A stretch of 64,000 bases of DNA, taken from Rutstroemia sp. NJR-2017a BVV2. Its lineage: Eukaryota; Ascomycota; Leotiomycetes; Helotiales; Rutstroemiaceae. The position numbers and the translations under genes are program-made. The stretch spans positions 62,001-126,000 of the forward strand of contig NJPS01000067.1 of NCBI GenBank assembly GCA_002946415.1, in the 5' to 3' direction. Each line of letters opens with the position of its first letter. The first letter of the stretch is position 1. The notes under the pieces were generated by a model. The model was not told the DNA's origin. It worked only from the letters and a program-made list of their open reading frames with translations, and ran no database searches. Below are positions 47,201 to 58,377 of this stretch, piece by piece.

Positions 47201-49125
47201 ATGTGGTATCCGACTTGCACCATCTTGAGCTTTCTTGCCACGGCTCCACAAGTTCTTGCAGAAATATTTGACTTCGTCATCATCGGCGGTGGAACAAGTG
47301 GCCTCGTAGTTGCAAATCGTCTCTCGGAGCTCAACGTCACCGTTGCCATAATCGAAGCAGGCACATCTGTTCGAAATAATTCCAACGTCACCCGAGTGGA
47401 TGGCTTTACATTGGCTTTCAATACACCGATTGATTGGCAGTATCAATCTACGAACCAATCCTATGCTGGTGGTCAGACAATTCAGTATCATTCGGGCAAA
47501 GCTCTTGGTGGTACGAGCACTTTGAATGGTATGTATCACATCCTGCGGGACTAGGACCCGACTGATTCCGGTAGGAATGACATATACCCGTGCTCCAGCA
47601 GTCCAAATAGATTCCTGGGAAAAGGTTGGAAATCCAGGCTGGAATTGGAAGAATCTCTTCCCATACTACAAGAAGAGCGAAAACTTCACTTACCCAACTC
47701 CAGCACAAGTTTCTGCAGGCGCATCGTTTGAACCGGAGTTTCATGGTGAGAATGGCCCGCTGAATGTAGGTTATGCATACGATTTGATCAATGGATCGCT
47801 TCAGGCGGAAGTTGCAGCTTCATGGAACGCGCTGGGTGTTAAGCATAACCGGGATATCAATGGCGGATTTATGAACGGGTATACGGTTGCACAGTCGACT
47901 TTAGATAGAGAGGATAATGTTAGGGAAGATGCGGCCAGGGCATACTATTATCCAGTGGAAAAGAGGAGAAATTTAAAGGTATTTTTGAGAACGAACGCTA
48001 GGAGAATTGTCTGGGCGGATTGTGATGGAGGTGCTGAGGTGACGGCGAGGGGAGTAGAGGTGCTTTTAGAGAATGGAGACCTGGAAGTTATTGAGGCGAA
48101 AAGAGAGGTGGTCGTTTCAGCGGGGACGCTGAGATCGCCGACTATCTTGGAACATTCGGGGGTTGGAAACAAGAAGTGAGTACTGGCTCGGAGACAATAA
48201 AAAATCCTAACTAATGATTACAGCATATTGTCCAACTACAACGTACACACTAAAGTCCATCTCCCTGGTGTAGGAGAAAATCTACAAGATCAACCGAACA
48301 ACGTTCTCCTCTACCAAGGCAATGAAACATACAACGGCACCACTCCCTTCGTAACATATGCACCCCTCTCCTCCGTGCTCCCTAACTCGGTGCAGCTCAA
48401 CCTTACTAAAACCGCAACAACCCTCTCATCCGCCCTCAACAACACTCTTCCTATCTCCTCCCTCATCCACCTACTGAACATCCAGCAAGACCTCATCACC
48501 CGCGCAGAAATCCCAAACGTCGAAATAATCCTTGGCAACACCGTCACCGTTGGCATTGGGCCAAGCAATATTCTCTCCACGGCAGTCTGGGTTCTGCTTC
48601 CATTCTCGAGAGGAACCGTGCATATAGGTTCTTCGGATCCCGGAGACTATCCCATGATTAATCCGAATTTCTTTATTGTTGATTGGGATCTCAAGGTGCA
48701 GGTTGCGATCGCGAAGTATACGAGGAGGTTTTGGGCTGCACAGCCGTTGGGGAGGTTCGTAACAGAGATGACGCCTGGTTATGGGGTACTGGGAGAGAAT
48801 GCTACGGAGGAGGAGTGGGAGAACTGGGTCAAAGGGTCTTGTGAGTTGCGCATTTCGCACTTCTTTTCATTTTGTATGTATGGGTTGCTTACCGGGTCTT
48901 GCTGGAATAGTTTCATCAAATTCTCATCCCGTGGGTACATGTGCCATGATGTCAAGAGAACTTGGCGGAGTAGTAGATCCCAAGTTGAAGATCTATGGGA
49001 CGAGTAATGTGAGGGTAGTTGATGCCAGTATTTGGCCGTATCAGATCAGCGGTCATTTGACGAGTACATTGTATGCGGTAGCGGAGAGAGCGGCGGATAT
49101 TATTAAGGCGGAATGGGGCTTTTGA
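47201..49125 (+). CDS. Secreted GMC oxidoreductase (FAD-dependent)
   Basis: Four exons (47,201-47,528; 47,575-48,175; 48,224-48,840; 48,911-49,125) give 586 residues, the normal size of the glucose-methanol-choline family. Residues 1-20 form a signal peptide ending VLA. The FAD-binding FVIIGGGTSG follows directly (GGGTSG at 29-34). The first GMC signature reads GKALGGTSTLNG near 99-110, the second SAGTLRSPTILEHSGVG. The active-site His lies in SSNSHPVGTCAM, and a second conserved His in ISGHLTSTLYAVAERAADII. Many NxS/T sites suggest a glycosylated extracellular enzyme. Members oxidise alcohols, sugars or aryl alcohols and give H2O2; which of these applies is not decidable here. Confidence 0.93.
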
Positions 49126-50075
49126 AAGTGGTGTGGCAGTTAGACTCATAAGGATGTGTGAGAGAGAATGGAGGACGTGATGATTGGGGCCCTCGGGATG
49201 CCCCTTTGGGATAGAGAACGAGGAAAATAGTTTTCAAAGAAGGATGGATATTTCATTCCCTGCTCCACTCCATTCTATGCCCACACTGGTATCAGCGCGC
49301 AGCCGGCACCCGATATCAAAGTTAATAGTTGCGCTGCGATGAATCGCTAACCACCACGGCTTGCTGCGAGTAACATCGTGAATGGTTGGCTCGAGAAAGA
49401 GCGAGTCTCCGAGGCTCGTTTCTCATTTCCCACGCGCCGTATCTCCAAGATGAACATGGTTGTTAGCTGAGACCCGGTTGCAAAGAGTCGTGCGCTGATG
49501 TACGAATTTGGTCAACAAGAACCAGCCGGGTAAAGTGCATTTACAGAGTAGGCAGTCAGTGATTCGCCAAGGAAGGATTTGAGCCTGTCAGGTAGATTGC
49601 CAATGATCGAAAAGGTAAGAGTGCCCGGCGCCATCGTACCGAATATTGCCAACTGTTGCAGCATACGCCCCAAATCATGCACATCGTGAACCTCAAATCA
49701 CAAATGGTCGCAAATGGGTAGTCGGTGAGGTCTTCTACTTGATGCCTTTAGAAGCTATTGACTGCGTTTAATTTCCTAAAACATCATTGCCTCGACCGCT
49801 CAAGTTTCCAACCTTGGTAGGCACAAACGAAAGATCCCCACTTTCGGTAATTCGGGGAGAAAATCTCTTAATCCGTGCGTTTTCTCCACGCCTAAGCTTC
49901 TAATTCCCTATGAGAAATTAAAGTTGGGGTTGGAACTTGGTACAGTATTGTCGGTTAAAGGGTAAATGGGCTGAGTACTAGCATGGGATAGGGGTAGATA
50001 GGCTGAAATTTATCGACCGAAGGAATACGAGGGTTTCCACGATCTGACCTATAAGACAACCTCGTCGAAGAAGGT

Positions 50076-50438
50076 CTAGTCACATGAATTTGCGACATCA
50101 TTACGGTTATTTGTGCTACACGATGGTTCGGTTTCGGGAAGATGCAGGTGCTTTCGAGGCTGCCGTTTGACTTCCCGGCGTTTGTCGTACGGACTGTTTC
50201 TCTGTTTCTCTGCCTTATGTACGGAAGTAGATCTTCTACCGAGCCTATATACTGTACGCCGATATCCATACTCAATGCTTTTGCTTTTGCCTCGTTCTTC
50301 GTTGCGCTGGCCCCCAAGAGGATTCATTGTCTTGCTCGCTGAGCGCTGGTCTGCTTGCTGATTATCCCTGGTATTGACATCAATTGACATCAACAATTCC
50401 TGTGCCTCATCAAAATCTAATTTCATTCTGCTTGGCAT
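50076..50438 (-). CDS. Weak candidate: small charged hypothetical protein
   Basis: A 120-codon frame begins MPSRMKLDFDEAQELLMSID and is strongly basic and polar after that, with clusters of Arg, Lys and Gln. A second open frame of similar length overlaps it out of phase on the same strand (49,955-50,317), which weakens the case for either. No domain is recognised and no intron was needed. It may be noise. Confidence 0.25.
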   Translation of the reverse strand: MPSRMKLDFDEAQELLMSIDVNTRDNQQADQRSASKTMNPLGGQRNEERGKSKSIEYGYRRTVYRLGRRSTSVHKAEKQRNSPYDKRREVKRQPRKHLHLPETEPSCSTNNRNDVANSCD

Positions 50439-50556
50439 TTTTCAGGGTTTGGCGCGTAACCTTACGATAAGATTCAGGTACTCTGGCGTGGCTGGCTCGG
50501 GTGGGTTCAGGGAATCAGGGGTAAGAAGAAATTGGATTTCCCCGCATGTGCCACCT

Positions 50557-50582
50557 GTTTGCATGCATGCGTGCATGCAAAC
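50557..50582. repeat. Perfect palindrome with 11-bp arms
   Basis: The arms GTTTGCATGCA and TGCATGCAAAC are exact reverse complements around a 4-base centre (TGCG). The site is about 240 bp upstream of the GPI-protein start. It could be a dimeric factor site or a hairpin; there is no direct evidence. Confidence 0.75.
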
Positions 50583-50820
50583 TGATCAATTTAAGCCTGG
50601 ACTGCGAGATGGGGCCGGCCTTGCCTTCCCTTGCTTTGCCTTGTGTTGCCCCGTTGTGCTGAGATGGAAATGATTCAAAAGCTAAGTGAATTCCTTCATT
50701 CTCTGTTCCTTAAGGTTCTCTTCAGATCTCCGTCCCAAGTTCAGTCAGATCATTACCTGCATCACACTCATTACCCAGGCTCTGCCTACTTTCGGTCTTT
50801 ACTAAATAACATAATTCATA

Positions 50821-51609
50821 ATGCATTTCCTCAACCTCCTCTCAATCTCCTCCCTCATCGCCGCTACTTCGGCCTACACCGTCCTCACTCCCACCGCCAA
50901 TGCCACCGTCGCAAAGGGTAAATCGACCAGTGTTACGTGGACCTCGGTCGATACCGACGCGTCGGACTTCTCCATCTACCTCGTCAACTTCCAAGACTGG
51001 CCCCCAACCGTCGTCTCCCTTGCTCAAAATGTGCCTCAAGCCGCCGGCTCAGTCGATGTCCATATTCCTTGCGACCTCTCCTCCGATTATGGCTGGCAAT
51101 TGAACTTCATCAACGGAACAAACACATACGTGATCTATGGTCAGAGCTCAGCATTTTCCCTTACTGGTTCATGTCTAGACCCAACTACCTCTTCCTCCGT
51201 CTCGGTAGCCACTACTACTGCCTATGCGACAAAGAACTCGACCATCACCACAACTGCCACTGCCACGAGCACTGTTGTATCGCACGTCATCTCCACCGTT
51301 ACCTTCACCAGTCCAATTGTTTGGTTCGTTCAGCCCACTACTATTGGTTCAATGTGTGCTCCTGAGAAGACGGTCACTGTGTATGCTTCTGGACCAGCTC
51401 CTTCTGGTACTGGTGTAGCTGGTGGTTCGTCTGGTTCATATGGTAATTACACCAGCCCTGCTGTTGTCAAGCCATCATCGACTGGTGCCGGTGTGCCAAA
51501 GAGTTCGTCGACTGGTACGTCTCCACCAATCACGGCCAATGGCGCTGGATCCTTGAAGACTGGAGGTATTCTCGGTGGATTGATGGTGGTTGCAGCGTTC
51601 TTGTTGTAG
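50821..51609 (+). CDS. GPI-anchored Ser/Thr-rich cell-wall protein (Kre9/Knh1-type N-terminus)
   Basis: A single exon of 262 residues. It has a signal peptide (MHFLNLLSISSLIAATSA), then a domain of about 95 residues with YTVLTPTANATVAKGKSTSV, WTS and an FSIYLVNF strand, the pattern of the fungal Kre9/Knh1 beta-sandwich family. A long Ser/Thr/Ala-rich spacer follows, with several N-glycosylation sites. The C-terminus is the classical GPI signal: ITANGAGSLKTGG followed by a hydrophobic tail ending in leucines. Such proteins sit at the plasma membrane or cell wall and are linked to glucan assembly. The exact function is unknown. Confidence 0.9.
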   Translation: MHFLNLLSISSLIAATSAYTVLTPTANATVAKGKSTSVTWTSVDTDASDFSIYLVNFQDWPPTVVSLAQNVPQAAGSVDVHIPCDLSSDYGWQLNFINGTNTYVIYGQSSAFSLTGSCLDPTTSSSVSVATTTAYATKNSTITTTATATSTVVSHVISTVTFTSPIVWFVQPTTIGSMCAPEKTVTVYASGPAPSGTGVAGGSSGSYGNYTSPAVVKPSSTGAGVPKSSSTGTSPPITANGAGSLKTGGILGGLMVVAAFLL

Positions 51610-52068
51610 GTCAATGTAGGGGATACAGGTGGATGGAGAGTAGATTGGAAGAGCAGGTGTTAACGATCAATGTGAAACAACGTCACTTGTACTCGCTCGG
51701 CTCGTAGATCTTCAGACTTGAGTAATAACGACGCATTGTTTCCACCCATGCTCTACGAGTAATGACCCGTGTTTTTATTTCTCATCGCCGTGATTTTGCG
51801 CTCCCTGCTTGTGAGTGATTGATATCGATATGTGAATTAAATAATGCAATCACTCGTTACTCATTTGCTGAATCCGGGCCTGCTGTTTTTCCCTCAAGAA
51901 TTCTAGGCGGCGCGGACTCGACTCCGTAAGTTGTTTTCTTAGCCGGTGGAGAATGAGCTTTTAAGAGTCGTGGGGGAAAATCGGCGTTCTGGTGCGCAAA
52001 TGCCGACGTCCCTTCCCAAACAAAACAACAGACGACGGTGATCTTACTGTAGATCTACAACAGCCATC
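51610..52068. other. Intergenic, nothing recognised
   Basis: 3' flank of the GPI-protein gene and presumed promoter of the ketopantoate-reductase-like gene. Confidence 0.5.
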
Positions 52069-53094
52069 ATGACCATCAAAATTCTCATCGTCGGAGCAGG
52101 TGCTGTCGGCGCATTCTACGGCTCTCGCCTGGCTCAGGTCGCCGATGTCCAAGTCTCTGTCATCTGTCGCTCGAACTACAAAGCCGTGGTGGAAAATGGA
52201 TTCAATGTCACCTCGCCAAAATACGGTGACTACAATTTCATTCCGCATCGGACCTTCTCCAACCCTCAGGACGCCAGAGACGCAAAGGAAACTTGGGATT
52301 ACATCGTCGTAAGCACAAAAGCCTTACCGGATGTCAGCGATGATTCCGAAATTCTTGAGAGGCTAGTGGATAAAGATCGTTCATCAATTGTTTTGATACA
52401 AAATGGACTCGGTGTCGAGGAGCCATATGTGAAAAGGTTTTCCTGCACAATCCTGAGTGCGGTCACTGTCGTGAGCGCGGAACAGACATCCCCAGGGCTT
52501 ATCAAACACAATCGATGGACTCGAATCAGCGTAGGCCCATATCTACCTGGAGTGATCGACACGACTGAACTGAACGAGGTGCAAAAGACGGCCGGGCATC
52601 GAAATACGACATTCGTTCAGTTACTCCAGCAAGGAGGAATCAAAGATGCTCAGGATTATTCGCATGCGAAACTTCAAATGGTCCGATGGCACAAAATTGC
52701 CATCAACGCGAGTATGAATCCGTCTGCTGTATTGTCCTCTGGTACGACAAACAACGAAATGTCCCTCGACCCGGAACTGTACATCCATCTAAAAGGTGTC
52801 ATGGATGAAGTTTTGACGACTGCTCCGAGAGTACTCGGCACGCCATTGCCAGATGACTTTGCAACTTCGGAACAGTTATTGCAAAGTACGCAGAGGAATA
52901 CCAGTGGAAGCAAACCAAGTATGTTATTGGACTGGGAGCAAGGGAAGACGATGGAGCTGGAGGTCATATTGGGAAATCCGATCAGGATAGCGCGGAGTCA
53001 TGGTCTGGAGATGCCACGGTTGCAGACCCTCTATGCATTGTTAAGGAAGGCTCAAGAGAATAGAAGGAAGGAGACGGCTTCAAGCAGACTATGA
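52069..53094 (+). CDS. Ketopantoate reductase family protein (ApbA/PanE-like)
   Basis: A single exon of 341 residues. The N-terminal Rossmann motif ILIVGAGAVGAFYGSRLA (GAGAVG at 9-14) is followed by VICRSNY and by YIVVSTKALPDV, the conserved second-strand Lys of the family, then IVLIQNGLGVEEPY, the Gln-Asn-Gly segment lining the active site. The C-terminal helical domain has a MVRWHKIAINASMNP segment carrying the catalytic Lys of the WxKxxxN type. The bacterial enzymes reduce ketopantoate to pantoate with NADPH in pantothenate synthesis. Ascomycetes often carry several paralogues with unassigned 2-keto-acid or other substrates, so the precise reaction remains open. The coding frame is uninterrupted and matches the family length. 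Confidence 0.9.
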   Translation: MTIKILIVGAGAVGAFYGSRLAQVADVQVSVICRSNYKAVVENGFNVTSPKYGDYNFIPHRTFSNPQDARDAKETWDYIVVSTKALPDVSDDSEILERLVDKDRSSIVLIQNGLGVEEPYVKRFSCTILSAVTVVSAEQTSPGLIKHNRWTRISVGPYLPGVIDTTELNEVQKTAGHRNTTFVQLLQQGGIKDAQDYSHAKLQMVRWHKIAINASMNPSAVLSSGTTNNEMSLDPELYIHLKGVMDEVLTTAPRVLGTPLPDDFATSEQLLQSTQRNTSGSKPSMLLDWEQGKTMELEVILGNPIRIARSHGLEMPRLQTLYALLRKAQENRRKETASSRL

Positions 53095-53987
53095 TGACAG
53101 TGAAGGGGGTTGAGGCAAGATGCGCATGTTCAAGCCTGTTCTTTCCTCGTTCAAGAAGGGTACCTCTTCGATCCTGGTCTGGGCAGATATGGCAATGACG
53201 AACCTCAAGTACTCGAGTCAAATTCAAGGAAATAAATTTCCTTCTATACATGTCCCTTCTACAATCGGTGGAGTCGGAATTGTTGGAACGGACGGTGAGA
53301 CCTTACGATTATGGATTTGATTTCAGTTAACTTGTTTTATTTCTCCCTTTTTGTTTCACGTGGTAACCTAGTTCGTCTGGCGAGCAGCGTAGATACAGAC
53401 AGGAAGCGGAGCAAATCAAGTTACCATTACTAAATGAACGAAGTCACTCTTCGAGTCTTTTCATTTACTTCTCATCTTTTCTGCTGTTCAATCCCGCTCC
53501 ATCAAAGCCGTCGTAGGATTGAGCGCAATGGGTTAGTCGCCCAGTGGTTTGGTCATCATACATTATTCATGACCAGTTAAAAATGGATGTGAGGGTGGAG
53601 TTTACGGATTTTACGCTCCAGTGGCTTTCGTCGCGAGTATCGACATATTCGGTTAGTTGATTTTCAAGGCGCAACCACTAATAATATGCCTGGCCCCAGT
53701 GTGATTGGAAGCTCTGGTATTTTTACTGATTGGTTCATCAGATTGATGCATCAGGTTGTCCTGTCTAGGAAATACTTTCGAGGTGTACAACTTAATTGAC
53801 AGTTCCCTTTGTCACTCTGGATGATGGAGACGACAAGCTATTAAGTCCGTTCATCCGTTCTAACAATCATGAAGCCCTTCAATTCCTATATATTGCGTCT
53901 ATCTTCATCGTCCAAAATGAATCATCGACACAATTCTATCTTCTCTTTCACACAGAAACCATAAAGCAAAACTTGAAATCTAAGATT
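53095..53987. other. Intergenic, no supported gene
   Basis: No open frame shows a domain. The frame open from 53,796 into the aldo/keto reductase adds 64 residues without family similarity, so the start at 53,988 is preferred. Confidence 0.5.
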
Positions 53988-55179
53988 ATGTCTTTGTTCA
54001 CGAAACCGCCCACTCCGGCTTCCTTGCAAGCAAGTATCAACAGTACCAAAGTCGAATATGTTCAGCTCGGATCTAGTGGGCTTCGTGTTTCTTCTCCAAT
54101 TCTTGGTGTGATGGCCATGGGATCTAAAAAATGGAACGCCTTGGTAATGGAAGAAGAAGAAAGTTTACAAGTTCTCAAGGCGGCCTGGGAAAGAGGTACA
54201 CCATTCAGTTGAACTTCTAGAACAAGTCGCTTACAGGAAATAGGACTGACAACATGGGATACTGCGAATGTTTACTCTAGTGGTGCGAGCGAAGAGATTG
54301 TGGGGGCGGCTCTGAAAAAGCTTGATATCCCAAGACACAAGATCACTATTTTCACCAAAGTTTTCGGTACCGTTCCGGAGGAACAAGGTTTCATTAACTG
54401 GCTTTTTGAGGATACGATGGCCCAGACAAGGGACTATGTTAACCAAGGAGGTATGCCATCATTTGTCTATCAAGGCAGAATTGGGAGAACTGGTACTGAT
54501 ATGTTCAGGTCTATCCCGTGGCGCAATTTTTCGAGCCGTTGATGCTTCCCTTAAACGCCTTGGGACTGACTACATCGATGTACTTCAAATCCACCGGTAC
54601 GACCCTACTGTTTCTCCCGAAGAAACCATGAAAGCCCTTCACGATCTTGTTCAGTCTGGCAAAGTCAACTACATCGGGGCTAGCTCCATGTGGACCTATC
54701 AGTTTGCCCGTATGCAATTCATTGCCGAGAAGAACGGCTGGACCAAGTTTGTCAGCATGCAGAACTTTTATAATCTTATTTATCGCGAAGAGGAAAGGGA
54801 GATGATCAAGTTCTGTAAGGAGACTGGCGTCGCATTGATTCCTTATGGAGTGTTGGGAAACAGTCTTCTTGCAAAGCCTTTGGATGTTGAAAGTACTCGG
54901 TCTAACCTTGCGAAGATGGTTAATCGTGGGGTAACGGATGCCGATGCTACGATCATTAAGAGAATCCAGGAAGTTGCCGAGAAGAAAGATTACAAAATGA
55001 GCCAGGTGGCAGCTGCATGGGTCAAGGGGAAAGGATGTATTCCCATCATTGGATTGGGTAGCACCAGCATTGAAAGACTCGATGATGCTTGCGCATTGAA
55101 GGATATCAAACTGACCGAGGAAGAGGTCAAGTATTTGGAGGAACCATATATTCCAAAGCCAGTGAACAGACACGAGTAG
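53988..55179 (+). CDS. Aldo/keto reductase (aryl-alcohol/versiconal-reductase-like)
   Basis: Three exons (53,988-54,195; 54,244-54,450; 54,509-55,179) give 361 residues. Catalytic residues are visible: Asp75 and Tyr80 in TTWDTANVYS, Lys108 in ITIFTKVFG and His167 in VLQIHRYDP. Later blocks are YIGASSMWTYQFARMQ, SMQNFYNLIYREEEREM and the C-terminal cofactor loop PIIGLGSTSIERLDDA. The second exon starts after AG at 54,243; the AG seven bases earlier would break the frame. This group reduces aromatic or polyketide-derived aldehydes and ketones with NADPH. It lies on the same strand just upstream of a Zn2Cys6 regulator, which may control it. Confidence 0.9.
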
Positions 55180-55552
55180 GGGAGGTTTGCCAGGTTGAGC
55201 ACCTAAAAGTGAGCAAATGGCTGAGGTCACGTGAGCTTTGTTTGGCTGGAGAATGAAGAGGAAATTTTGTGAGAGTCCATCGAATTGGTATCTTCGGTTT
55301 CTTTGATATCACACACTCATCTCAATCATTGAATGCTACTTACCAAATTTACTTCCCTTTCTTGCTTGCGCTCCCTCATAAAAAACATATCGGGTTTAAA
55401 AATCTCTAGTCATTATCATATCTCCGCTAACGCCGACGAAACTTACGCTATGGCAAGTGCCAAACACGCCACACCGAAAAAGAAGGGCGACGTCTTCCAA
55501 CAGATAGATACTCCAATTACAAGTACGGCTTTGTTTCGCAAATACAAGTAAC
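55180..55552. other. Intergenic, presumed promoter of the Zn2Cys6 regulator
   Basis: A 72-codon frame in the leader (from 55,333) ends just before the regulator start; no domain is seen, and it may be an upstream reading frame or chance. Confidence 0.5.
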
Positions 55553-57300
55553 ATGCCTTTCCCAAGTCGAGGCTGTCGTACTTGTAAGAGTCGTCGGGTT
55601 AAGGTACGCTATATGTCGGAGGATATTGCAGTGTTGATATCGGTGACACGTTCTGCGCTGCGACTGACGGTTTTTGGCTTGAACTTTAGTGTGATGAAGC
55701 TCGTCCGATCTGCAAAAGATGCAAGAAGGGGAATTTCACCTGTGAAGGATTTGAGAACACCGATGGCTTGATCTTTTTAAACGAGAACGAGTATGTAGGT
55801 GGTGCTCGAAAAAGACCCCGCGGACCCAATACATCGGATGGAAGAAGTATCTCCCGAACTCTCGCCACGTCCACAAATGAATCTCAGCCACCTACCATCT
55901 TACCTGCGACTCGAATTATAGGTACGACGCATCATGGCCAACAAGGCTTGAGACTGCCAGCACTACAACTTCCAGTTCTCACTGTTTCCTTGGAAGATCA
56001 AGCATTAGCGTACTACTCACGGAGCCAGGGAGTGGCAACCGGAACGAATCTTGATCATTCTACCGCTGACCTTGACTCTATCATGAGCTTTGCCACGGCT
56101 GCAGTAATGAGACAAGAGCCCTTGTTTCCGCTCTCGGATTGTCATAACCCAATTCTTACTCTCTCTATATTAGCTATCTCACACGCATCATTCGGACGAG
56201 CGAGAAAGGTCCAGTCAGCCTTAGCCGCTGGAGGTGCAAAGTACTGCAAGGCTCTCAAGATGATTAACGGAGCACTCAAAGACCCACTTCAAGCAACACG
56301 CGACGAGATACTCTTGTCCACCATAATTTTAAGTCATTATGAGAATTCTATCTTTCGAAAGTCTCAGATCACTGAACATGATATTAAGACCATGGCCGCG
56401 AAAACTTTTGCGCATCATGATGGGGCCATGGCCGTTTTGCATTTGCGACGTCAACGCAATCACCACCAGTCTGATCCGTTGAGTGCCAACGTGGACCGGG
56501 TTGTACGTAACCACCTCATACGTTCCTTGATTATGCGCTGTATGCAAGTACCGCTCTGGCTTAGAGATGGTGCTCAATATGGTGAAGCCGGACTCGCCTT
56601 ACAACTTGATCGATTGATGGTTGAAACTGCCGATCTTCGTTATCGAGCAGCTGACTTACAATATGACTTGACTGCCATACCGAAAGCCGGTAGAGTGGCA
56701 GAGATGTTGAAGTTACACGGTGTCCTTGCCATGGCTCAAAGACTGGATGACTCTTTTGTAGCCTGGGCTCGTGATGTACCTATGGAGGATTATTGGAAAA
56801 TGTTCCGGGTGGAGGATGATGGACTCATCCGAGATGAAACTAACGACGACATCTTCAATGGATGTGTTCACATATATCCGACAATGGGACATGTAGGACT
56901 GTGGAGCCGTTACCGTGCGTTTCGTCTACATGTGATAGATATCACAGTCAAGCTTCTATCTTTTGCCAAAACGATCGAAGTTGACCTGCAACCGATGGAA
57001 GAATCCGCACGGTCAAAAATTGAAAAGCTGGCATCTGATTTCTGTGCAAGCATTCCGCATGCGCTAAAGGCGGTTGACATACACCCGACCGCGGGGAACT
57101 CGGTGGTTATTAGAAGGCCCCCCACGGATCAAAAACATTTCGCTGAGGCTACGACCGCGAGGATTCTTTGTTGGCCGTTGGCGATGACGATATTGGTAGA
57201 GAGTATTCCAGAACAGTACGTGAAGTACTTGAAAAGGAGGTTACTAGATGTGAGTGAGATTGTTGATGATGGGCTTCTAGAGAGAATGGCGACAAGATAA
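55553..57300 (+). CDS. Zn2Cys6 transcription factor
   Basis: Two exons, 55,553-55,603 and 55,690-57,300, split by an 86-bp intron inside the zinc cluster, give 553 residues. The six cysteines are at 8, 11, 18, 25, 28 and 35, exactly the C-x2-C-x6-C-x6-C-x2-C-x6-C spacing of fungal binuclear zinc clusters; the intron falls after residue 17, a common position in this family. A basic linker (GGARKRPRG) follows. The rest is a long helical region (LAISHASFGRARK, HDGAMAVLHLRRQ, VRNHLIRSLIMRC) resembling the fungal regulator domain found C-terminal to such clusters. It acts in the nucleus on CGG-type sites. The reductase upstream and the transporter downstream, on the same strand, are candidate targets. 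Confidence 0.93.
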
Positions 57301-57333
57301 AGGAAAAAGAGGAATTCTAGCTTTCGGAGAACC

Positions 57334-57455
57334 CAGGCTGCGAACCTACTCACCGGGTTGGGGCACCTATGGGTGGTTTATGATGACTAATGGGTACCCG
57401 TGGGTGGATTGAAGAGGTGCAATCGCCCACCTTTGGGTACCCATTTTGCAGCCTA
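57334..57455. mobile_element. MITE family C, short copy
   Basis: Left end CAGGCTGCGAACCTACTCACC and right end (complement) TAGGCTGCAAAATGGGTACC form a short terminal inverted repeat. Between them TGGGTACCC-type words recur on both strands. The right half matches the fragment at 41,981. The copy lies just downstream of the Zn2Cys6 gene. Confidence 0.65.
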
Positions 57456-58377
57456 GAAGAACCCTAATGGCACGCTCTGATGCTAGTTTAACATGCTTGT
57501 GGCAGTTACGTGGACTGGGTTGAGACCCTCGCGGTATTTTGCATTTCTCTGTGTTCGACCAACCGTCACCTCTTGGAAGTCTCCATATGAATTTCCGGAG
57601 TTCAGATATATTACTACGGGAATAGGTTCGAGAAAAGGAAAGAGAATATTCCATCTCTATTCGAACTCGGAATACGCACTGTTATGATAGTTTTGGTAAA
57701 TAGAGCATCGCGTGAGAGAGCAACCCGAACGTTCGAACTCATACCCAGTAGTCCCGTCACAATGTGCTTCTTGGCCCAATGAATCTTGCACTGGCAAATA
57801 ATCAGATCACTCATATTAATTTGTATAATATGGAAAGTCGATAACGCCTTATTTTCATGGATTAATCCCATTTCCTCGCCTCAAAATAACACACCAAGAG
57901 TTTTCGCGCCGAACGGGCGAATGGATTTCAAGTTTCAACCCAGAATCACAGTTGGGCTCAGATGTAGAAAATTTACTACATCAATTCAATCAACAATCTA
58001 TGAGCAATTCTCTAGACAAGGATGCAATCCTTCAAGATGTCTTGTAAGCGCCTTCAGGCTCTAAAAAGACTAGGTTGGGAAATAGGGCAGCGTTTCTGAA
58101 TTTCAACAAGTACCTAACTTAACGATAAGGTTACCAACTATCGAGTTTTTCGAGACTCAATTTCTAACCATTATATGATTCAATCCTTTGAGTAGAGAAA
58201 GATCCCTTCGTTGGATACATTCTTCTAACGCTACTCTCCGTTTTTTCGCTCTTTCTTTACTTTTTCCATACTTCTGCGTGCTCGTGATCCGTGCTTTTAG
58301 CATTTTACAGCTCAGGTTATTCGCAGAATCAAATATCCTCTCTTTCATGATACAGAATATGAATATAGTGTTTCGCG
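57456..58377. other. Intergenic, no supported gene
   Basis: Short frames on both strands lack domains. The right end is the presumed promoter of the MFS transporter. Confidence 0.5.

Larger units (their letters stand above)
49126..50820. other. Long intergenic region
   Basis: Apart from the weak minus-strand candidate listed separately and a perfect palindrome at 50,557-50,582, nothing is recognised. The last part, rich in CT and TCAGATC words, is the presumed promoter of the GPI-protein gene. Confidence 0.5.

Noticed and set aside
54196..54236. Acceptor at 54,235-54,236 in the aldo/keto reductase
   Set aside because: It leads to a wrong frame; the AG at 54,242-54,243 restores the conserved TTWDTANVYS.
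54511..55230. 239-codon minus-strand open frame
   Set aside because: It is antisense to the third exon of the aldo/keto reductase, whose catalytic motifs are clear; the antisense frame has no domain.
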